NCBI GenBank assembly: GCA_913058245.1
Contig: CAJXQJ010000002.1
Location: 186,001-250,000 of the forward strand
DNA: 64,000 nt
Source of the DNA: an uncultured Colwellia sp.
Lineage (GTDB): Bacteria > Pseudomonadota > Gammaproteobacteria > Enterobacterales > Alteromonadaceae
Reading direction: 5' to 3'
A program made the translations under genes and the position numbers. Shown piece after piece: positions 19,785-30,700 of this stretch. The stretch's first letter is position 1. The number at the start of each line of letters is the position of its first letter. A model generated the notes under the pieces. The model did not search any database. It saw only the letters and a program-made list of their open reading frames with translations, and had not been told where the DNA came from.

Positions 19785-20423
19785 TTAAACCTGATCAGGG
19801 GAATCTAAATTTTGTACTTGAATACGCTCTTCATGCTTTATATCTCGCAATGACGGCTTAGCTATTTGGCTAGTATTTTGTTCGCCAACAACCCAACTTA
19901 ACGGTCTAGGTTGATGTTCAATATTAGTTTGTAATAATAAAAGAGCTTCCAACAAAGCCTCAGGACGAGGTGGGCAACCGGGCACATAAACATCAACAGG
20001 AATGAATTTATCAACCCCTTGTACTACACTGTAAATGTCGTACATACCGCCGGAGTTAGCACAAGATCCCATAGAAATAATCCAACGTGGTTCAAGTAAC
20101 TGCTCATATAAGTGCTGGATCACCGGTGCCATTTTTCGAAAGCATGTACCAGAAATCACCATAAGGTCTGCTTGTCTTGGCGTAGCACGAATAACTTCGG
20201 CACCAAAACGCGCAATATCATGTCGTGAAGTAAAACTGGTCGCCATTTCGACATAGCAGCAACTTAAGCCAAAGTTAAACGGCCAAATTGAATTTTTACG
20301 GCCCCAATTCACCATGTCATCAAGCTTAGCCATAAAGATATTGCGTTTGAGTTCTTCTTCAGAAACACCTTTTACTTGGCTCATTGCATCATCAAGCTTG
20401 GCTTTAGTAAGTGACCACTCCAT
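19785..20423 (-). CDS. nuoB: NADH-quinone oxidoreductase subunit B (cluster N2)
   Basis: Carries the terminal 4Fe-4S cluster N2 that reduces quinone. Ligands are visible as the tandem Cys pair in [20 protein letters not shown], and [11 protein letters not shown] followed by [16 protein letters not shown]. 212 residues, near the usual 220. The start overlaps the nuoA stop (TAATG). Confidence 0.96.
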   Translation of the reverse strand: MEWSLTKAKLDDAMSQVKGVSEEELKRNIFMAKLDDMVNWGRKNSIWPFNFGLSCCYVEMATSFTSRHDIARFGAEVIRATPRQADLMVISGTCFRKMAPVIQHLYEQLLEPRWIISMGSCANSGGMYDIYSVVQGVDKFIPVDVYVPGCPPRPEALLEALLLLQTNIEHQPRPLSWVVGEQNTSQIAKPSLRDIKHEERIQVQNLDSPDQV

Positions 20424-20905
20424 TACACACGTCCTTTATCTTGTTCGAGTAAATCAGCACCAAGTGCTTGCTGATCAGATAGGTGTTCTGATTGTTGTCT
20501 TTGTAGTTGTCGATGGCGAAATGGTTGGTGATGCTTTTTTAACTCCAAGGCGCCAATACGTATTAAATAAATTAGCGCCGCCAATAAGATGACAATAAAT
20601 ATACTTGCCTCGATAAACCCTGCCCAACCAACGTCATCAAAAGCAATAACCCAAGCGAACAGGTAAATGGTCTCTAAATCGAAAATGACAAAGAAAATAG
20701 CGTATAAAAAGAAGTGATTGGTAAAGCGAGTTTTGTTATTAGAAACAGAAATAATACCCGACTCGTACGGCGTATTTTTTGCGCGTTGTTTACTTCTTGG
20801 ACCAAGAAAGTACGACAACAGCATCATTACAATAAGCATACCTGCCAAAATAAGAAAGTATGCCGCTATTGGCCAAACTTGCGCTATTTGATCTGATGTT
20901 TCCAC
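20423..20905 (-). CDS. nuoA: NADH-quinone oxidoreductase subunit A
   Basis: Three-helix membrane subunit at the arm junction and first gene of the operon. It has [18 protein letters not shown] in the first loop and [18 protein letters not shown] with the conserved Asp/Glu in helix 2. The start is a GTG at 20905 preceded by GTGGGGG. At 160 residues it has a polar Gln/His-rich C-terminal tail slightly longer than the E. coli protein (147). Confidence 0.95.
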   Translation of the reverse strand: METSDQIAQVWPIAAYFLILAGMLIVMMLLSYFLGPRSKQRAKNTPYESGIISVSNNKTRFTNHFFLYAIFFVIFDLETIYLFAWVIAFDDVGWAGFIEASIFIVILLAALIYLIRIGALELKKHHQPFRHRQLQRQQSEHLSDQQALGADLLEQDKGRV

Positions 20906-21448
20906 AACGCCCCCACTTATAGTTAAATAACTACAAACCGACAGACCGCGAACTTATCGAATATTAAAACCATCCAACTCAGGCATAGCCACTAGCAAGA
21001 GGGTTATTTAATGGCGTACTAAATGTGTAGGTTTACTGAAGTTACTCACTACATAGCAATAAAAGTACATGGGAAGTACAGTGTAAAATATCTGTTAGGT
21101 AGGCTAAATTCCTTACCTTATAGGGAGCCAACCATTACTTAGCGTAATATCAGCTCACTGCATTTACTTATTATTGTTATGTCGCTTTCGCCAACTTTCT
21201 CTCTTCATTAACCTTACTGAGATAGCACCTATAATTAGGTATTCATTTTTATTTTCATATCTCACATAAAAATGAATTTACCTGATATAAAAGCAATACT
21301 GCTGTCAACAACCTTTGCGAATATGTATTGCAAAAATGTTTTGATGATAAATATTGCTGATATTTTGAGTATAGAAAAGAATTTAAATAATGCTTATTTT
21401 TTAAGCAATTATTAACAATAATTAAGTTTTACTGGACAAGAAAGCAAT
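20906..21448. other. Long upstream region of the nuo operon
   Basis: No gene is seen in 540 bases. This stretch lies between the Lon-like gene terminator and nuoA, so it should hold the nuo promoter and any control sites. It is AT-rich and holds a 12-base perfect inverted repeat (21241-21277). I could not assign a confident -35/-10 pair, ArcA/Fnr site or small RNA by eye. Confidence 0.5.
21241..21277. repeat. 12-base perfect inverted repeat upstream of nuoA
   Basis: ATTCATTTTTAT (21241-21252) and ATAAAAATGAAT (21266-21277) are exact reverse complements around a 13-base spacer. It has no following T run, so it is not a normal terminator. It lies about 340 bases upstream of nuoA and could be an operator or mRNA hairpin. 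Confidence 0.5.
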
Positions 21449-21478
21449 AAACACGGCGTTTGCCGTGTTTATTTTTTA
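21449..21478. terminator. Terminator after the Lon-like protease gene
   Basis: Stem AAACACGGC (21449-21457) / GCCGTGTTT (21462-21470) with loop GTTT, 44 bases beyond the protease stop on the minus strand. The better T run (ATTTTTTAA) is on the plus-strand side; on the minus strand the tail is the weaker TTTATTGCTTTCTT. Probably serves the minus-strand gene but can act both ways. Confidence 0.6.
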
Positions 21479-21513
21479 ATGATTAAATATTTTAAACAAA
21501 GGTAATTTAGCCC

Positions 21514-23904
21514 CTACTCTTCAGCGCCATTAAGCAAATCAGAAAAAGCAGAAAGTTTATCTAACACTAAGCCATGAATAGACTTTCGAGGGTAACGGCC
21601 TGTTCGGCTTATTTCTCCTGCAGGCTGCGCCATTAATACTTCAATTGCTTGGTCAATATTTTCAACGGCATAAATAGCGAACATGTTATTTTCTACCGCC
21701 TCAATCACATCAGGCGCTAACATCAAGTTAATCATATTCGTTTTAGGGATGATCACCCCTTGCATGCCTGTTAAGCCTTTGTCTTTACATAAACGATAAA
21801 AGCCTTCTATTTTTTCGTTAACGCCGCCAATAGATTGCACCTCACCGTGTTGGTTCATTGAACCTGTAATCGCAATGCCTTGATTAATAGGTAAATTAGC
21901 AATGGCAGATATTAAAGCACAAAGCTCAGCCATTGATGCACTATCCCCATCAATATGACCATACGACTGCTCGATAGCAATATTGGCAGAAATAGTTACA
22001 GGAAAGTTTTGCCCGTATTTGTGGCCTAAATACCCTGTTAAAATCAAAACCCCTTTTGAATGGATAGATTTCCCTAAGTCGACCTCACGTTCAATATCGG
22101 TAACCCCTTGGCTACCAGCATAGACTGTTGCCGTTATTCTCGCTGGCGTACCAAAAACACTGTCGCCTATTTCAAGCACGGTTAGGCCATTAATATTGCC
22201 GACCTTTTCACCTTCAGTATCAATAAGCAGTTGTCGCTCTTTAATTTCTTCTAACCAAGCCTCACTCATGCGCCCGGTGCGTCGCTGCTTAGCCGCTAAC
22301 GCCATGGCAACATGTTTACCACATAAACCATTACTGCTATCGGATAATTTCCAAAGGTAATACGCTTCATCTAGTAAGTCATTTACTTGCACTATATTAG
22401 CGGAAATTTTATGTTGATGTTCCGCACGTCTTAACGCGTATTTAACCAGCTCTAACACAGCTTCATCGGTTACTTCTGGATAATCATTGCGGTAGGCACG
22501 TTGACGAATTAAGTTGGCATAATCGTTAAGGTTGGTTTGGCTTTTATCTAAATGACGGTCAAAGTCAGCAAGCACCCGAAAAAGCTCGGTAAATTCCTGA
22601 TCATAATCTTGTAAAGTATAATAAATTTCAGGATCGCCCAATAAAATCACTTTTACTTTTAGTGGTATTTTTTCTGGCTGCAAGCTAAACGCACCTGGTT
22701 GGCTATATTCTGAATACGGGTTTTCAATAGTAATTTTCTGAGATTTTAACGCTAACTTTAAGCGTGCCCACACTAAAGGTTGGGTTAGTAATTTATCGGC
22801 TTCTAGTAATAAATAACCACCGTTAGCTTTGTGTAACGCACCTGCTTGAATCAAACGATAACTGGTATAACTACTGCCTTGAAAACTGGCAAAATCAACA
22901 TGGCCAAATAAGTTTTGAAAAGTTGGATTTTGCTCATAAATAACTGGTGCACCTTCATCCGCCTTACGTGGTACTAATAAGTTAGGTAAGAAACGCTCAA
23001 CCATTAGCTTTCGCTTATCTTTATCATTATTAGCGTCATTGCTTTCATCAACTAACACTTCTAATACCGCATCAACCACATGCGATTTAACTTTTGAAAG
23101 GTACTTTAAGACACCAATATTACTGGCAAACTCATGTTCAAGTTCCTTTAAAAACGGACGAATACTATTTTCAGCGGTTTCGTGCTTAAGCTTACGCAAT
23201 TTATCTGATGATTTTCGCTTCCACTGTGGCAACTCAATTAACTTCTCTGACAATACGTCTTCTAATTTTGCTAATAAAACATAAAATTCAGCCCGTTTAG
23301 GTTCATTTAAATTAGCAAATTCTTTGTCATTAAGTGGCTTACCATCAACTAATGGTGAAAAGCCAATTTCACCATTATCTTCATATAAGACAACATCATT
23401 TTTTAATGCCGTTTCCTCAACATCAGCAATTGCTTCGTCATAAGTTTGGTTAAACTCTCGATCAATTGCGGCTTTTTGTCGCTGATAACCTGGGTTATCA
23501 AATATTTCAGGAAATAAGTCCATTAACTCGTCAATAAAAGTGTTCATGCGAGTAAGTAATTGCTTACCATCACCCGGGCTAACGTATAATTTATGAGGAG
23601 TATTAGGGTCGTCAAAATTATTAATATAGCACCACTCTTGCGGTGTTGGTTCTTGGCTAGCCGTTGCAGCTAACATTTGCTTGATCAGCGTTTGTCGGCC
23701 AGTTCCATGCTCGCCCATAGCGTAAACATTAAAACCTGGAGCATCCATTGACAAGCCAAAATTTAGTGCTTCTTTAGCACGTTCATGACCAATAAATACT
23801 TGTTCTATTTCTGAGGAGGACGTCTCACTTGCAAACTGTTCTACCGTTAACTCTGCTGTTAATTGGCGTGGGGTTAAGCTTACATTTGTCGACAATTTCG
23901 TCAT
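21514..23904 (-). CDS. Lon-family ATP-dependent protease (AAA_32-type N-terminus)
   Basis: 796-residue soluble AAA+ protease of the group containing E. coli YcbZ and Pseudomonas AsrA. It has a Walker A-like GEHGTGRQTLIKQM near residue 65 and GGYLLLEADKLL as a Walker B-like element. The C-terminal Lon proteolytic domain has the catalytic Ser in HIDGDSASMAELCAL and Lys in GGVNEKIEGFYRLCKDKG, so the dyad looks intact. The middle part is helical and charged. The group is linked to heat-shock and protein quality control in Pseudomonas; the substrate here is unknown. It is the longer form (YcbZ has about 586 residues). Alone in its transcription unit, it is followed by a hairpin at 21449. Confidence 0.88.
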   Translation of the reverse strand: MTKLSTNVSLTPRQLTAELTVEQFASETSSSEIEQVFIGHERAKEALNFGLSMDAPGFNVYAMGEHGTGRQTLIKQMLAATASQEPTPQEWCYINNFDDPNTPHKLYVSPGDGKQLLTRMNTFIDELMDLFPEIFDNPGYQRQKAAIDREFNQTYDEAIADVEETALKNDVVLYEDNGEIGFSPLVDGKPLNDKEFANLNEPKRAEFYVLLAKLEDVLSEKLIELPQWKRKSSDKLRKLKHETAENSIRPFLKELEHEFASNIGVLKYLSKVKSHVVDAVLEVLVDESNDANNDKDKRKLMVERFLPNLLVPRKADEGAPVIYEQNPTFQNLFGHVDFASFQGSSYTSYRLIQAGALHKANGGYLLLEADKLLTQPLVWARLKLALKSQKITIENPYSEYSQPGAFSLQPEKIPLKVKVILLGDPEIYYTLQDYDQEFTELFRVLADFDRHLDKSQTNLNDYANLIRQRAYRNDYPEVTDEAVLELVKYALRRAEHQHKISANIVQVNDLLDEAYYLWKLSDSSNGLCGKHVAMALAAKQRRTGRMSEAWLEEIKERQLLIDTEGEKVGNINGLTVLEIGDSVFGTPARITATVYAGSQGVTDIEREVDLGKSIHSKGVLILTGYLGHKYGQNFPVTISANIAIEQSYGHIDGDSASMAELCALISAIANLPINQGIAITGSMNQHGEVQSIGGVNEKIEGFYRLCKDKGLTGMQGVIIPKTNMINLMLAPDVIEAVENNMFAIYAVENIDQAIEVLMAQPAGEISRTGRYPRKSIHGLVLDKLSAFSDLLNGAEE

Positions 23905-24025
23905 AGAAGATCTCTTTGGAATGCGATGTTAATACCAAGCTGATGCTTAGATACCGAATAATTGAATATAGTGTACCGTGAGTTCAACCCTTGGAGCAAA
24001 AACAATATCAAAAAAAGCTGAGTAA

Positions 24026-24511
24026 TTACGGAGTTAGGCTAACACGTTGAAAACTATTACCACCACACTCTATACAATCAACAATTGTACTGGCATGACT
24101 ATAGGTTATGTTGTGCTGACATTGCTGACATACTAACTGACCAAAACCAACATAATCACCCGACTGATATAGCCCTTGATGCTGAAAATCATCAACTAGC
24201 TCACTCCACTCTACCTGTGATCTATCAGTAATATTAGATAAGGTTGACCAAAGACTTTCGTTTAGGAGCTCTAAATATAATGAATGTTTAATGTCAGACT
24301 GAGATTGCTGATAAAATTCATTCAAATCATAACTTAAATTATCAATAAACTGCTTCACCTGTTGCTCAGGAATTTGCTCAGCAGCAATTAAAATGCTTTT
24401 CGCCTTTGTAATGAAGTCAACAATAGAGCGCACTTCATGTTGATTGGTATCGTCTAGCCAAACTTGTAATTTTCGATAAACATCTTGAAAACGAGATTGT
24501 TGTTGTTTCAT
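24026..24511 (-). CDS. ybeL: YbeL-like zinc-ribbon protein (DUF1451)
   Basis: 161-residue cytosolic protein with a C-terminal zinc ribbon formed by VCQQCQH and DCIECGGNSF (two CxxC pairs). The N-terminal two thirds are helical and polar, typical of DUF1451. E. coli YbeL has nearly the same length (160 residues) and also lies close to leuS, which supports the name. AAGGACGG sits just ahead of the ATG at 24511. It is divergent from leuS. Function is unknown. Confidence 0.8.
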   Translation of the reverse strand: MKQQQSRFQDVYRKLQVWLDDTNQHEVRSIVDFITKAKSILIAAEQIPEQQVKQFIDNLSYDLNEFYQQSQSDIKHSLYLELLNESLWSTLSNITDRSQVEWSELVDDFQHQGLYQSGDYVGFGQLVCQQCQHNITYSHASTIVDCIECGGNSFQRVSLTP

Positions 24512-24799
24512 ATCACCGTCCTTACTAATGCGAGTATAGCTAATAATATACCTGTTAATTATAGTGTAACTTGCTAACCATAGCGGTGCTTTTCAGCGTT
24601 CTTCTGAATTTATTAGTAATTTAATAAAAAACTGACGCTTTATCGCGCTTTAACTTGTCGCTAACGCTTGAGATAAGGTATCCTATCGAGATTATTTTTA
24701 TCACTTCAATTTAGCTGACTAAACAGAAAATTTTCTTATAAAAATTCACTGACAAAAGCGAGTTGAATATCTTATTTTTAGCGTGTTTGAGAAATCTTA

Positions 24800-27391
24800 A
24801 TGGAATCCATTTATAACCCCCAATCAATTGAAGCCGAAGTTCAAAAGTTCTGGACTGACAACAACACTTTCAAAGCTGAAGAGCAACCTGGAAAAGAAAA
24901 ATTTTATTGTTTGGCAATGTTTCCATACCCAAGTGGTCGCCTCCATATGGGTCATGTTCGTAACTACAGCTTAGGTGACGTTATTTCGCGTTACCAGCGT
25001 ATGCAAGGTAAAAACGTGATGCAACCTATGGGTTGGGATGCGTTTGGCTTACCTGCTGAAAATGCTGCAATTAAAAACAACTCAGCACCAGCAAAATGGA
25101 CTTATCAAAATATTGATTATATGCGTAATCAATTAAAGTCATTAGGTTTTGGTTATGACTGGAGCCGTGAACTAGCAACCTGTAAAAAAGATTATTACCG
25201 TTGGGAGCAATGGTTCTTCACACAACTTTATGAAAAAGGTTTAGTGTACAAGAAGAACGCTACAGTAAACTGGGATCCGGTTGATCAAACCGTATTAGCG
25301 AACGAACAAGTTATTGATGGTCGCGGTTGGCGCTCTGGTGCCATTGTTGAACGTAAAGAAATTCCACAGTGGTTTATCAAAATTACTGATTATGCGGAAG
25401 AGTTACTTAACGACTTAGACCAACTTGAAGAGTGGCCTGAACAAGTTAAAACCATGCAACGTAACTGGATTGGCCGTTCTGAAGGTGTAGAGATGACCTT
25501 CCAAGTAGCTGACTCATCAGACAGTTTCGATATTTACACCACTCGTCCAGACACATTAATGGGGGTTACGTATGTTGCACTAGCGGCACAACACCCATTA
25601 GCGCTAGCTGCTGCAGAAAATAATCCAGCACTTGCTGAGTTTATTCAAGAGTGTAAAACCAACAAAGCCACCGAAGCTGATATGGCAACGATGGAGAAAA
25701 AAGGTGTCGACACTGGCCTTAAAGCAATTCACCCAATTAGTGGTGAATTAGTACCGGTATGGGCTGCAAACTTTGTCTTAATGGATTACGGCTCAGGTGC
25801 GGTAATGTCGGTGCCTGGCCACGACCAACGTGATTTCGAGTTTGCTCAAAAGTATGGTTTAGAAATTAAGCAAGTTATTGTTGCTCAAGAAGGCGACGAT
25901 ATTGCCAAAGCAGCCATTGTTGAAAAAGGTGCATTATTAAACTCAGGTGAGTTTGACGGCCTTGAGTTCGACGCTGCGTTCAAAGCGATTTCAGAAAAAT
26001 TAACCAGCGAAAATAAAGGCAAAGTAACGGTTAATTACCGCTTACGTGATTGGGGTGTTTCTCGTCAACGCTACTGGGGTACACCAATTCCAATGGTCAA
26101 CTTAGCTAATGGTGAATCTGTACCTGTACCTGCTGACCAACTACCGGTTGAATTACCTGAAGATGTGGTAATGAATGGTGTTACTTCGCCTATTAAAGAC
26201 AATCCAGAGTGGGCAAAAACAAGCTATAACGGCGAAGAAGCCTTCCGCGAAACTGACACTTTCGATACCTTTATGGAATCATCTTGGTATTACGCGCGTT
26301 ACTGTTCACCAAACGATGACACACAAATGTTAGATCCAGCTAAAGCCAACTACTGGTTACCTGTTGATCAATACATAGGTGGTATTGAGCATGCTATTTT
26401 GCATTTACTTTACTCGCGCTTTTTCCATAAACTTCTACGTGATGTAGGTTTAGTTGAATCAGACGAGCCATTCAAGAAGTTATTGTGTCAAGGTATGGTG
26501 TTAGCCGATACTTATTACCGTGAAGCCGACAACGGCGCACAAGAGTGGATTGCACCATCAGATGTTGATGTAGAGCGAAATGAAAAAGGTCATGTAACTT
26601 CAGCGATAAGCAAAATAGATGGTGAAGCGGTTATTTCAGCGGGCATGAGTAAAATGTCTAAATCGAAAAATAACGGCATTGACCCACAAGAAGTTATTGA
26701 ACAATACGGCGCCGATACTGTACGTTTATTTATTATGTTTACTTCACCACCAGAGCAAACGTTAGAATGGTCAGATTCAGGCGTTGAAGGTGCACATCGT
26801 TTCTTAAAACGTGTATGGAAGTTAGCTTTCGACTTTACCGAAGCCGCAGAAGTATCAACAGCTGCGCCAGATGTTAGCGGTTTAACATTAAACTCAGCGC
26901 AAAAATCGCTACGTCGTGAATTACATAAAACAATTGCTAAAGTAAGTGACGATATTGGTCGTCGTAATACTTTTAACACGGCAATTGCTGCCATCATGGA
27001 ATTAATGAACCACTTAAGCAAAGCAAGCATGGAAACAATAGAAGATCGCGTTGTTATGCATGAAGCTATTCGCGCGGTGGTCTTAATGTTAACACCAATT
27101 GTGCCACATATGAGTCACCATTTATGGAGCATGATTGGTGACGGTGAGTCTGTTGAAGACACACTATGGCCTGTTGTTGATGATAGCGCTTTAGTCGAAG
27201 ATGAAAAGCTGATCATTTTACAGGTTAACGGTAAAGTTCGTGCGAAGGTAACTGTTGCCGCCGATGCAACAAAAGAAACGGTTGAAGCTATTGGTTTTGC
27301 CGATGAAAACGTGACTCGATTCACAGACGGAAAAACCGTACGTAAAGTTATTTACGTACCAGGTAAACTGTTGAACATTGTGGCTAATTAA
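24800..27391 (+). CDS. leuS: Leucyl-tRNA synthetase
   Basis: Class I aminoacyl-tRNA synthetase charging tRNA-Leu, 863 residues, close to E. coli LeuS (860). HIGH motif in [14 protein letters not shown] near residue 45, and KMSKS at residues 618-622. The CP1 editing domain is marked by [21 protein letters not shown] and the later [10 protein letters not shown]. The C-terminal end ([18 protein letters not shown]...[15 protein letters not shown]) is complete. First gene of the plus-strand housekeeping run. Confidence 0.98.
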   Translation: MESIYNPQSIEAEVQKFWTDNNTFKAEEQPGKEKFYCLAMFPYPSGRLHMGHVRNYSLGDVISRYQRMQGKNVMQPMGWDAFGLPAENAAIKNNSAPAKWTYQNIDYMRNQLKSLGFGYDWSRELATCKKDYYRWEQWFFTQLYEKGLVYKKNATVNWDPVDQTVLANEQVIDGRGWRSGAIVERKEIPQWFIKITDYAEELLNDLDQLEEWPEQVKTMQRNWIGRSEGVEMTFQVADSSDSFDIYTTRPDTLMGVTYVALAAQHPLALAAAENNPALAEFIQECKTNKATEADMATMEKKGVDTGLKAIHPISGELVPVWAANFVLMDYGSGAVMSVPGHDQRDFEFAQKYGLEIKQVIVAQEGDDIAKAAIVEKGALLNSGEFDGLEFDAAFKAISEKLTSENKGKVTVNYRLRDWGVSRQRYWGTPIPMVNLANGESVPVPADQLPVELPEDVVMNGVTSPIKDNPEWAKTSYNGEEAFRETDTFDTFMESSWYYARYCSPNDDTQMLDPAKANYWLPVDQYIGGIEHAILHLLYSRFFHKLLRDVGLVESDEPFKKLLCQGMVLADTYYREADNGAQEWIAPSDVDVERNEKGHVTSAISKIDGEAVISAGMSKMSKSKNNGIDPQEVIEQYGADTVRLFIMFTSPPEQTLEWSDSGVEGAHRFLKRVWKLAFDFTEAAEVSTAAPDVSGLTLNSAQKSLRRELHKTIAKVSDDIGRRNTFNTAIAAIMELMNHLSKASMETIEDRVVMHEAIRAVVLMLTPIVPHMSHHLWSMIGDGESVEDTLWPVVDDSALVEDEKLIILQVNGKVRAKVTVAADATKETVEAIGFADENVTRFTDGKTVRKVIYVPGKLLNIVAN

Positions 27392-27411
27392 TCAATATTA
27401 GTTGCAAATAA

Positions 27412-27445
27412 GGCGAGTAATACCTTATAAACATTATTACTCGCC
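27412..27445 (+). terminator. Hairpin between leuS and lptE
   Basis: Perfect 11-base stem GGCGAGTAATA (27412-27422) / TATTACTCGCC (27435-27445) around a 12-base loop, 21 bases after the leuS stop. The T tract is short (GTTTAA), so termination may be partial, letting some transcription into lptE. Confidence 0.45.
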
Positions 27446-27521
27446 AGTTTAACGGTATTGGACTGGGCATTAAACCATCATTAAATTTTGCCTACTTTTA
27501 CAAGAAAATAGTGAAGCATGT

Positions 27522-28028
27522 ATGACTCAATTAATAATTCGCCAAATTAGTTTATTTATTTCCATTAGCTTGTTAAGTGCCATTTTAAGCGGCTGTGGTT
27601 TTCAACTACGTGGTAATTATTTATTAGCGCCTGAATTACAAACCATAGAGTTTAGCTCTGTTGATAAATTTGGCGAGTTAACTCGACTCGTTAGACAACA
27701 TTTAAAAATAAATGATGTAAAACTTGTTAAAGCAAGCGATAAAGCCATTCCTCAAATGCGTATTTTGCAAGATAACTTAGACCGCAGAACCTTGTCGGTA
27801 TTTCCTAATGGACAAGTTGCAGAGTATGAATTGATTTACACGGTACGCTATCAAGTACTTATCCCAGGTAAAGATGTTCAAAACTTTAACTTTGAATTGA
27901 ACCGCGACTATCAAGACGATCCTGATATTGCATTAGCAAAAAGTCGTGAACTTTCGCTCATGTTACGAGAAATGCGCCAAGAAGCGGCAACGAAAATTTT
28001 ACGTGATATGGCCAGTATCGAGTTATAA
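27522..28028 (+). CDS. lptE: LPS-assembly lipoprotein LptE
   Basis: Outer-membrane lipoprotein that plugs the LptD barrel and delivers lipopolysaccharide to the cell surface. 168 residues, lipobox AILSGC with Cys25 followed by GFQLRGNY, the typical LptE start (GFxLRG). The body holds RRTLSVFPNGQVAEYELIYTVRY, also typical. Its place between leuS and holA is the canonical one. Confidence 0.93.
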   Translation: MTQLIIRQISLFISISLLSAILSGCGFQLRGNYLLAPELQTIEFSSVDKFGELTRLVRQHLKINDVKLVKASDKAIPQMRILQDNLDRRTLSVFPNGQVAEYELIYTVRYQVLIPGKDVQNFNFELNRDYQDDPDIALAKSRELSLMLREMRQEAATKILRDMASIEL

Positions 28029-28062
28029 ACTCGCTATTTGTCGAGTACGTTAAGCACCTTAT

Positions 28063-29106
28063 ATGCGCATCTACCATAACCAACTCAGCAACACACTTAA
28101 ACAAGGTTTCAAGCCTGTTTGGTTGGTTTTCGGTGATGAACCATGGCAAAAAAATGATGCTTTAAACAACATCAAAACCGCAGCAAAACAGCAAGGGTTT
28201 GACGAACTTGTTCGTTTTAGTGTTGACGACAAATTCAATTGGGACGACCTGTTTCAAGAATATCAATCAATGAGCTTGTTTTCTTCTTTGCGTATTATTG
28301 AAGTTGAATTTGTAAATGGCAAAATTGGCGACGTTGGTGCAAAAGCAATTGCACAGCTTCTCACAGTTTTACACCAAGATGTGCAACTTGTTTTTCATGG
28401 CCCGAAACTTGATGCGGCAACACAAAAACGTAAGTGGTTTAAATCGCTAGAAGCTACTGGCTGCTTTTTGCCTTTATATGATATTGAAGGTAAACAACTT
28501 AAGCAGTGGTTGGCAAACCAAGCCCGTGTATTGCAACTGTCATTACAACCTGACGTTTTCGAACTAATAGCAGAGCTTTTTGAAGGTAATTTACCGGCTC
28601 TTGCTCAAGAGCTGGAAAAACTATCAATATTATTTGGCCTGCAAATGGTCAGCGTAGAAGATGCTGAACAACTGTTGATCAAACAAGCGAAATTCAATCC
28701 ATTTCAATTACTTGATACATTACTGATTGGCGATCTAAAAAAATGCCTCGCTATGTTAGATCAACTACAACATGACGGCAGTGCATTTGGGCAATTAGTC
28801 TGGTTTGTTCACAAAGAAATTAATCAACTACATGCGATGCTTTCTCAATTATCTCAAGGCGCTACTCAAAATGAAATTTTTAAGCAGTACCGCATTTGGG
28901 ATAAAAAGAAACCTTTATACCAGCACGCTTTAAGCCATATTAGTTTAGCAAATACTGAGCAAGCACTGGGGAGATTAGCGCAAGTCGATTTACTCAGTAA
29001 AACCAGCAGTGACTTTAACCCGTTCATTCTCCTTAGTGACATATTTATCTGCTTATATCACAGCGAATTTAGTGAAAAATTCAGCCTAGATTATGAATAC
29101 AACTAA
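28063..29106 (+). CDS. holA: DNA polymerase III subunit delta
   Basis: Clamp-loader delta subunit that opens the beta sliding clamp; 347 residues, similar to the E. coli 343. Features include PVWLVFGDEPWQKNDALNNI at the N-terminus, SMSLFSSLRIIEVEF (the beta-interacting region) and EGNLPALAQELEKLSILFG. The last 14 bases overlap nadD. Confidence 0.95.
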   Translation: MRIYHNQLSNTLKQGFKPVWLVFGDEPWQKNDALNNIKTAAKQQGFDELVRFSVDDKFNWDDLFQEYQSMSLFSSLRIIEVEFVNGKIGDVGAKAIAQLLTVLHQDVQLVFHGPKLDAATQKRKWFKSLEATGCFLPLYDIEGKQLKQWLANQARVLQLSLQPDVFELIAELFEGNLPALAQELEKLSILFGLQMVSVEDAEQLLIKQAKFNPFQLLDTLLIGDLKKCLAMLDQLQHDGSAFGQLVWFVHKEINQLHAMLSQLSQGATQNEIFKQYRIWDKKKPLYQHALSHISLANTEQALGRLAQVDLLSKTSSDFNPFILLSDIFICLYHSEFSEKFSLDYEYN

Positions 29107-29752
29107 ATCTTCTGAACCTGAGTTAATTTTACTACTCGGTGGTACATTCGATCCGATACATAATGGGCATACCCAACCCGCGAAAGAAACCGCGTTATGG
29201 TTAGGAGCAACACAAGTATCATTACTACCCGCGCATATTCCGCCACACAAAAATAGTACTCATGCAACCGCCAGTCACCGTGTTGCAATGGTACGGTTAG
29301 CCTGCTATGAGGAGCCATTATTTCAGCTTGATACGCGAGAATTACAACGAGACAGCCATTCATATACCGTTGATACCTTAATGGAATTAAAAGCAGCCAA
29401 GCCTAATGCACATTTACATTTTATTATGGGTATGGATTCGCTACTTTCATTTACACGTTGGCACCAATGGCAAAAAATTTTGGAATTATCAAATTTAGTG
29501 ATCAATATTCGACCTGGATATTGTCATCAGCAACTTGCCAGCAAACTTCCTCCGGTCTTGTTGCCTCATATTATTGATAATGTTGCGCAATTAAAACTGC
29601 ATACCCATGGCAAAATTATTTTGCACGACTGCACCGCAGTTGATATTTCATCAACACAAATTCGCCATTACATTCACCAAGATATTAATTATGAAGCTCT
29701 TGTTCACCCACGAGTATTTGAATATATAGAACAACAACAACTTTACCGCTAA
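29093..29752 (+). CDS. nadD: Nicotinate-nucleotide adenylyltransferase
   Basis: Adenylates nicotinate mononucleotide to deamido-NAD in NAD synthesis; 219 residues. It has the nucleotidyltransferase motif GGTFDPIHNGHT, the segment LPAHIPPHK, FIMGMDSLLSFTRWHQW and the C-terminal ISSTQIRHYI. The start overlaps holA by 14 bases, as in related species. Confidence 0.96.
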   Translation: MNTTKSSEPELILLLGGTFDPIHNGHTQPAKETALWLGATQVSLLPAHIPPHKNSTHATASHRVAMVRLACYEEPLFQLDTRELQRDSHSYTVDTLMELKAAKPNAHLHFIMGMDSLLSFTRWHQWQKILELSNLVINIRPGYCHQQLASKLPPVLLPHIIDNVAQLKLHTHGKIILHDCTAVDISSTQIRHYIHQDINYEALVHPRVFEYIEQQQLYR

Positions 29753-29897
29753 AACTTTTATTAATAATATTGCCCTATCCTCGTACGAAAAACGCTTTGT
29801 TACTTAAAAAACTCCTCCTTGACAACATTACACGGTTAACTGATAAACAAATTAATGCTATTATCGCCGATTATTGTTCTTAATAGAGATACCCCAC

Positions 29898-30215
29898 TTG
29901 CAAAGCTCAGATCTAATTACGTTTGTTACTGAAAAAATCGAAGATATGAAAGGCCGTGATATTGTCAATTTAGACGTATCTAAAAAGTCGAGCTTCGCCG
30001 ACTGTATGATCATATGTTCTGGTAACTCAAAACGTCATGTAATTTCCATTGCTAAATCATTAACGATCGAATGTCGTGCCGCAGGTGTTGAAGCCTTAGG
30101 TGTAGAAGGCAATGATGTTGGTGAGTGGTCATTAGTAGATTTAGGCGACGTGATAGTTCATATCATGACCGATGAAGTGCGCGACCGTTACCAATTAGAA
30201 CAACTTTGGGAATAG
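29898..30215 (+). CDS. rsfS: Ribosomal silencing factor RsfS
   Basis: Binds ribosomal protein uL14 and blocks subunit joining when nutrients are low. It carries FADCMIICSGNSKRHVISIAKSL and VEGNDVGEWSLVDLGDVIVHIM, the family core. The frame opens at a TTG (29874). A second TTG at 29898, with AGAGAT about 8 bases upstream, gives MQSSDLITFVTEKIEDMKG, which lines up with E. coli RsfS (MQGKALQDFVIDKIDDLKG) and the same 105-residue length. So 29898 is chosen and the start codon is a rare TTG. Confidence 0.93.
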   Translation: MQSSDLITFVTEKIEDMKGRDIVNLDVSKKSSFADCMIICSGNSKRHVISIAKSLTIECRAAGVEALGVEGNDVGEWSLVDLGDVIVHIMTDEVRDRYQLEQLWE

Positions 30216-30226
30216 CATAAACGACA

Positions 30227-30697
30227 ATGCGCATTACCTTATATGCTGTAGGCAATAAAATGCCGGCTTGGGTTAGCCAAGGTTTTAATGAATACTGCCG
30301 ACGCTTTCCACGTGACATGAGCTTTCACCTTGTCGAAATAACGCCAGGTAAACGCGGTAAAAATGCCGATATTGCAAGAATCCTTGAAAAAGAAGGTGAG
30401 CAAATGCTAGCGGCAATACCAAAAGGTAATCGCATTGTTACTTTAGAAGTAGAAGGAAAACCGTGGACAACGCCAGATTTGGCTAAACAACTAGAGCGCT
30501 GGCATGTGGATAGTCGAGACGTTGCCTTGCTAGTTGGCGGCCCTGAAGGTTTAGCGCCTGCTTGTATTCGCGCTTCTGAGCAAAAATGGTCATTGTCACC
30601 CTTAACATTACCACACCCTATGGTGCGTATTGTTGTCGCTGAAAGCCTATATCGAGCTTGGTCAATTAATAATAATCACCCCTATCATCGCGAGTAA
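30227..30697 (+). CDS. rlmH: 23S rRNA pseudouridine-1915 N3-methyltransferase
   Basis: SPOUT-class methyltransferase acting on the 70S ribosome at pseudouridine 1915; 156 residues, one more than E. coli RlmH. The knotted SAM site is seen in [16 protein letters not shown] and the C-terminal [20 protein letters not shown] with HPYHRE. It follows rsfS by 11 bases. Confidence 0.97.
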   Translation: MRITLYAVGNKMPAWVSQGFNEYCRRFPRDMSFHLVEITPGKRGKNADIARILEKEGEQMLAAIPKGNRIVTLEVEGKPWTTPDLAKQLERWHVDSRDVALLVGGPEGLAPACIRASEQKWSLSPLTLPHPMVRIVVAESLYRAWSINNNHPYHRE

Positions 30698-30700
30698 ATC

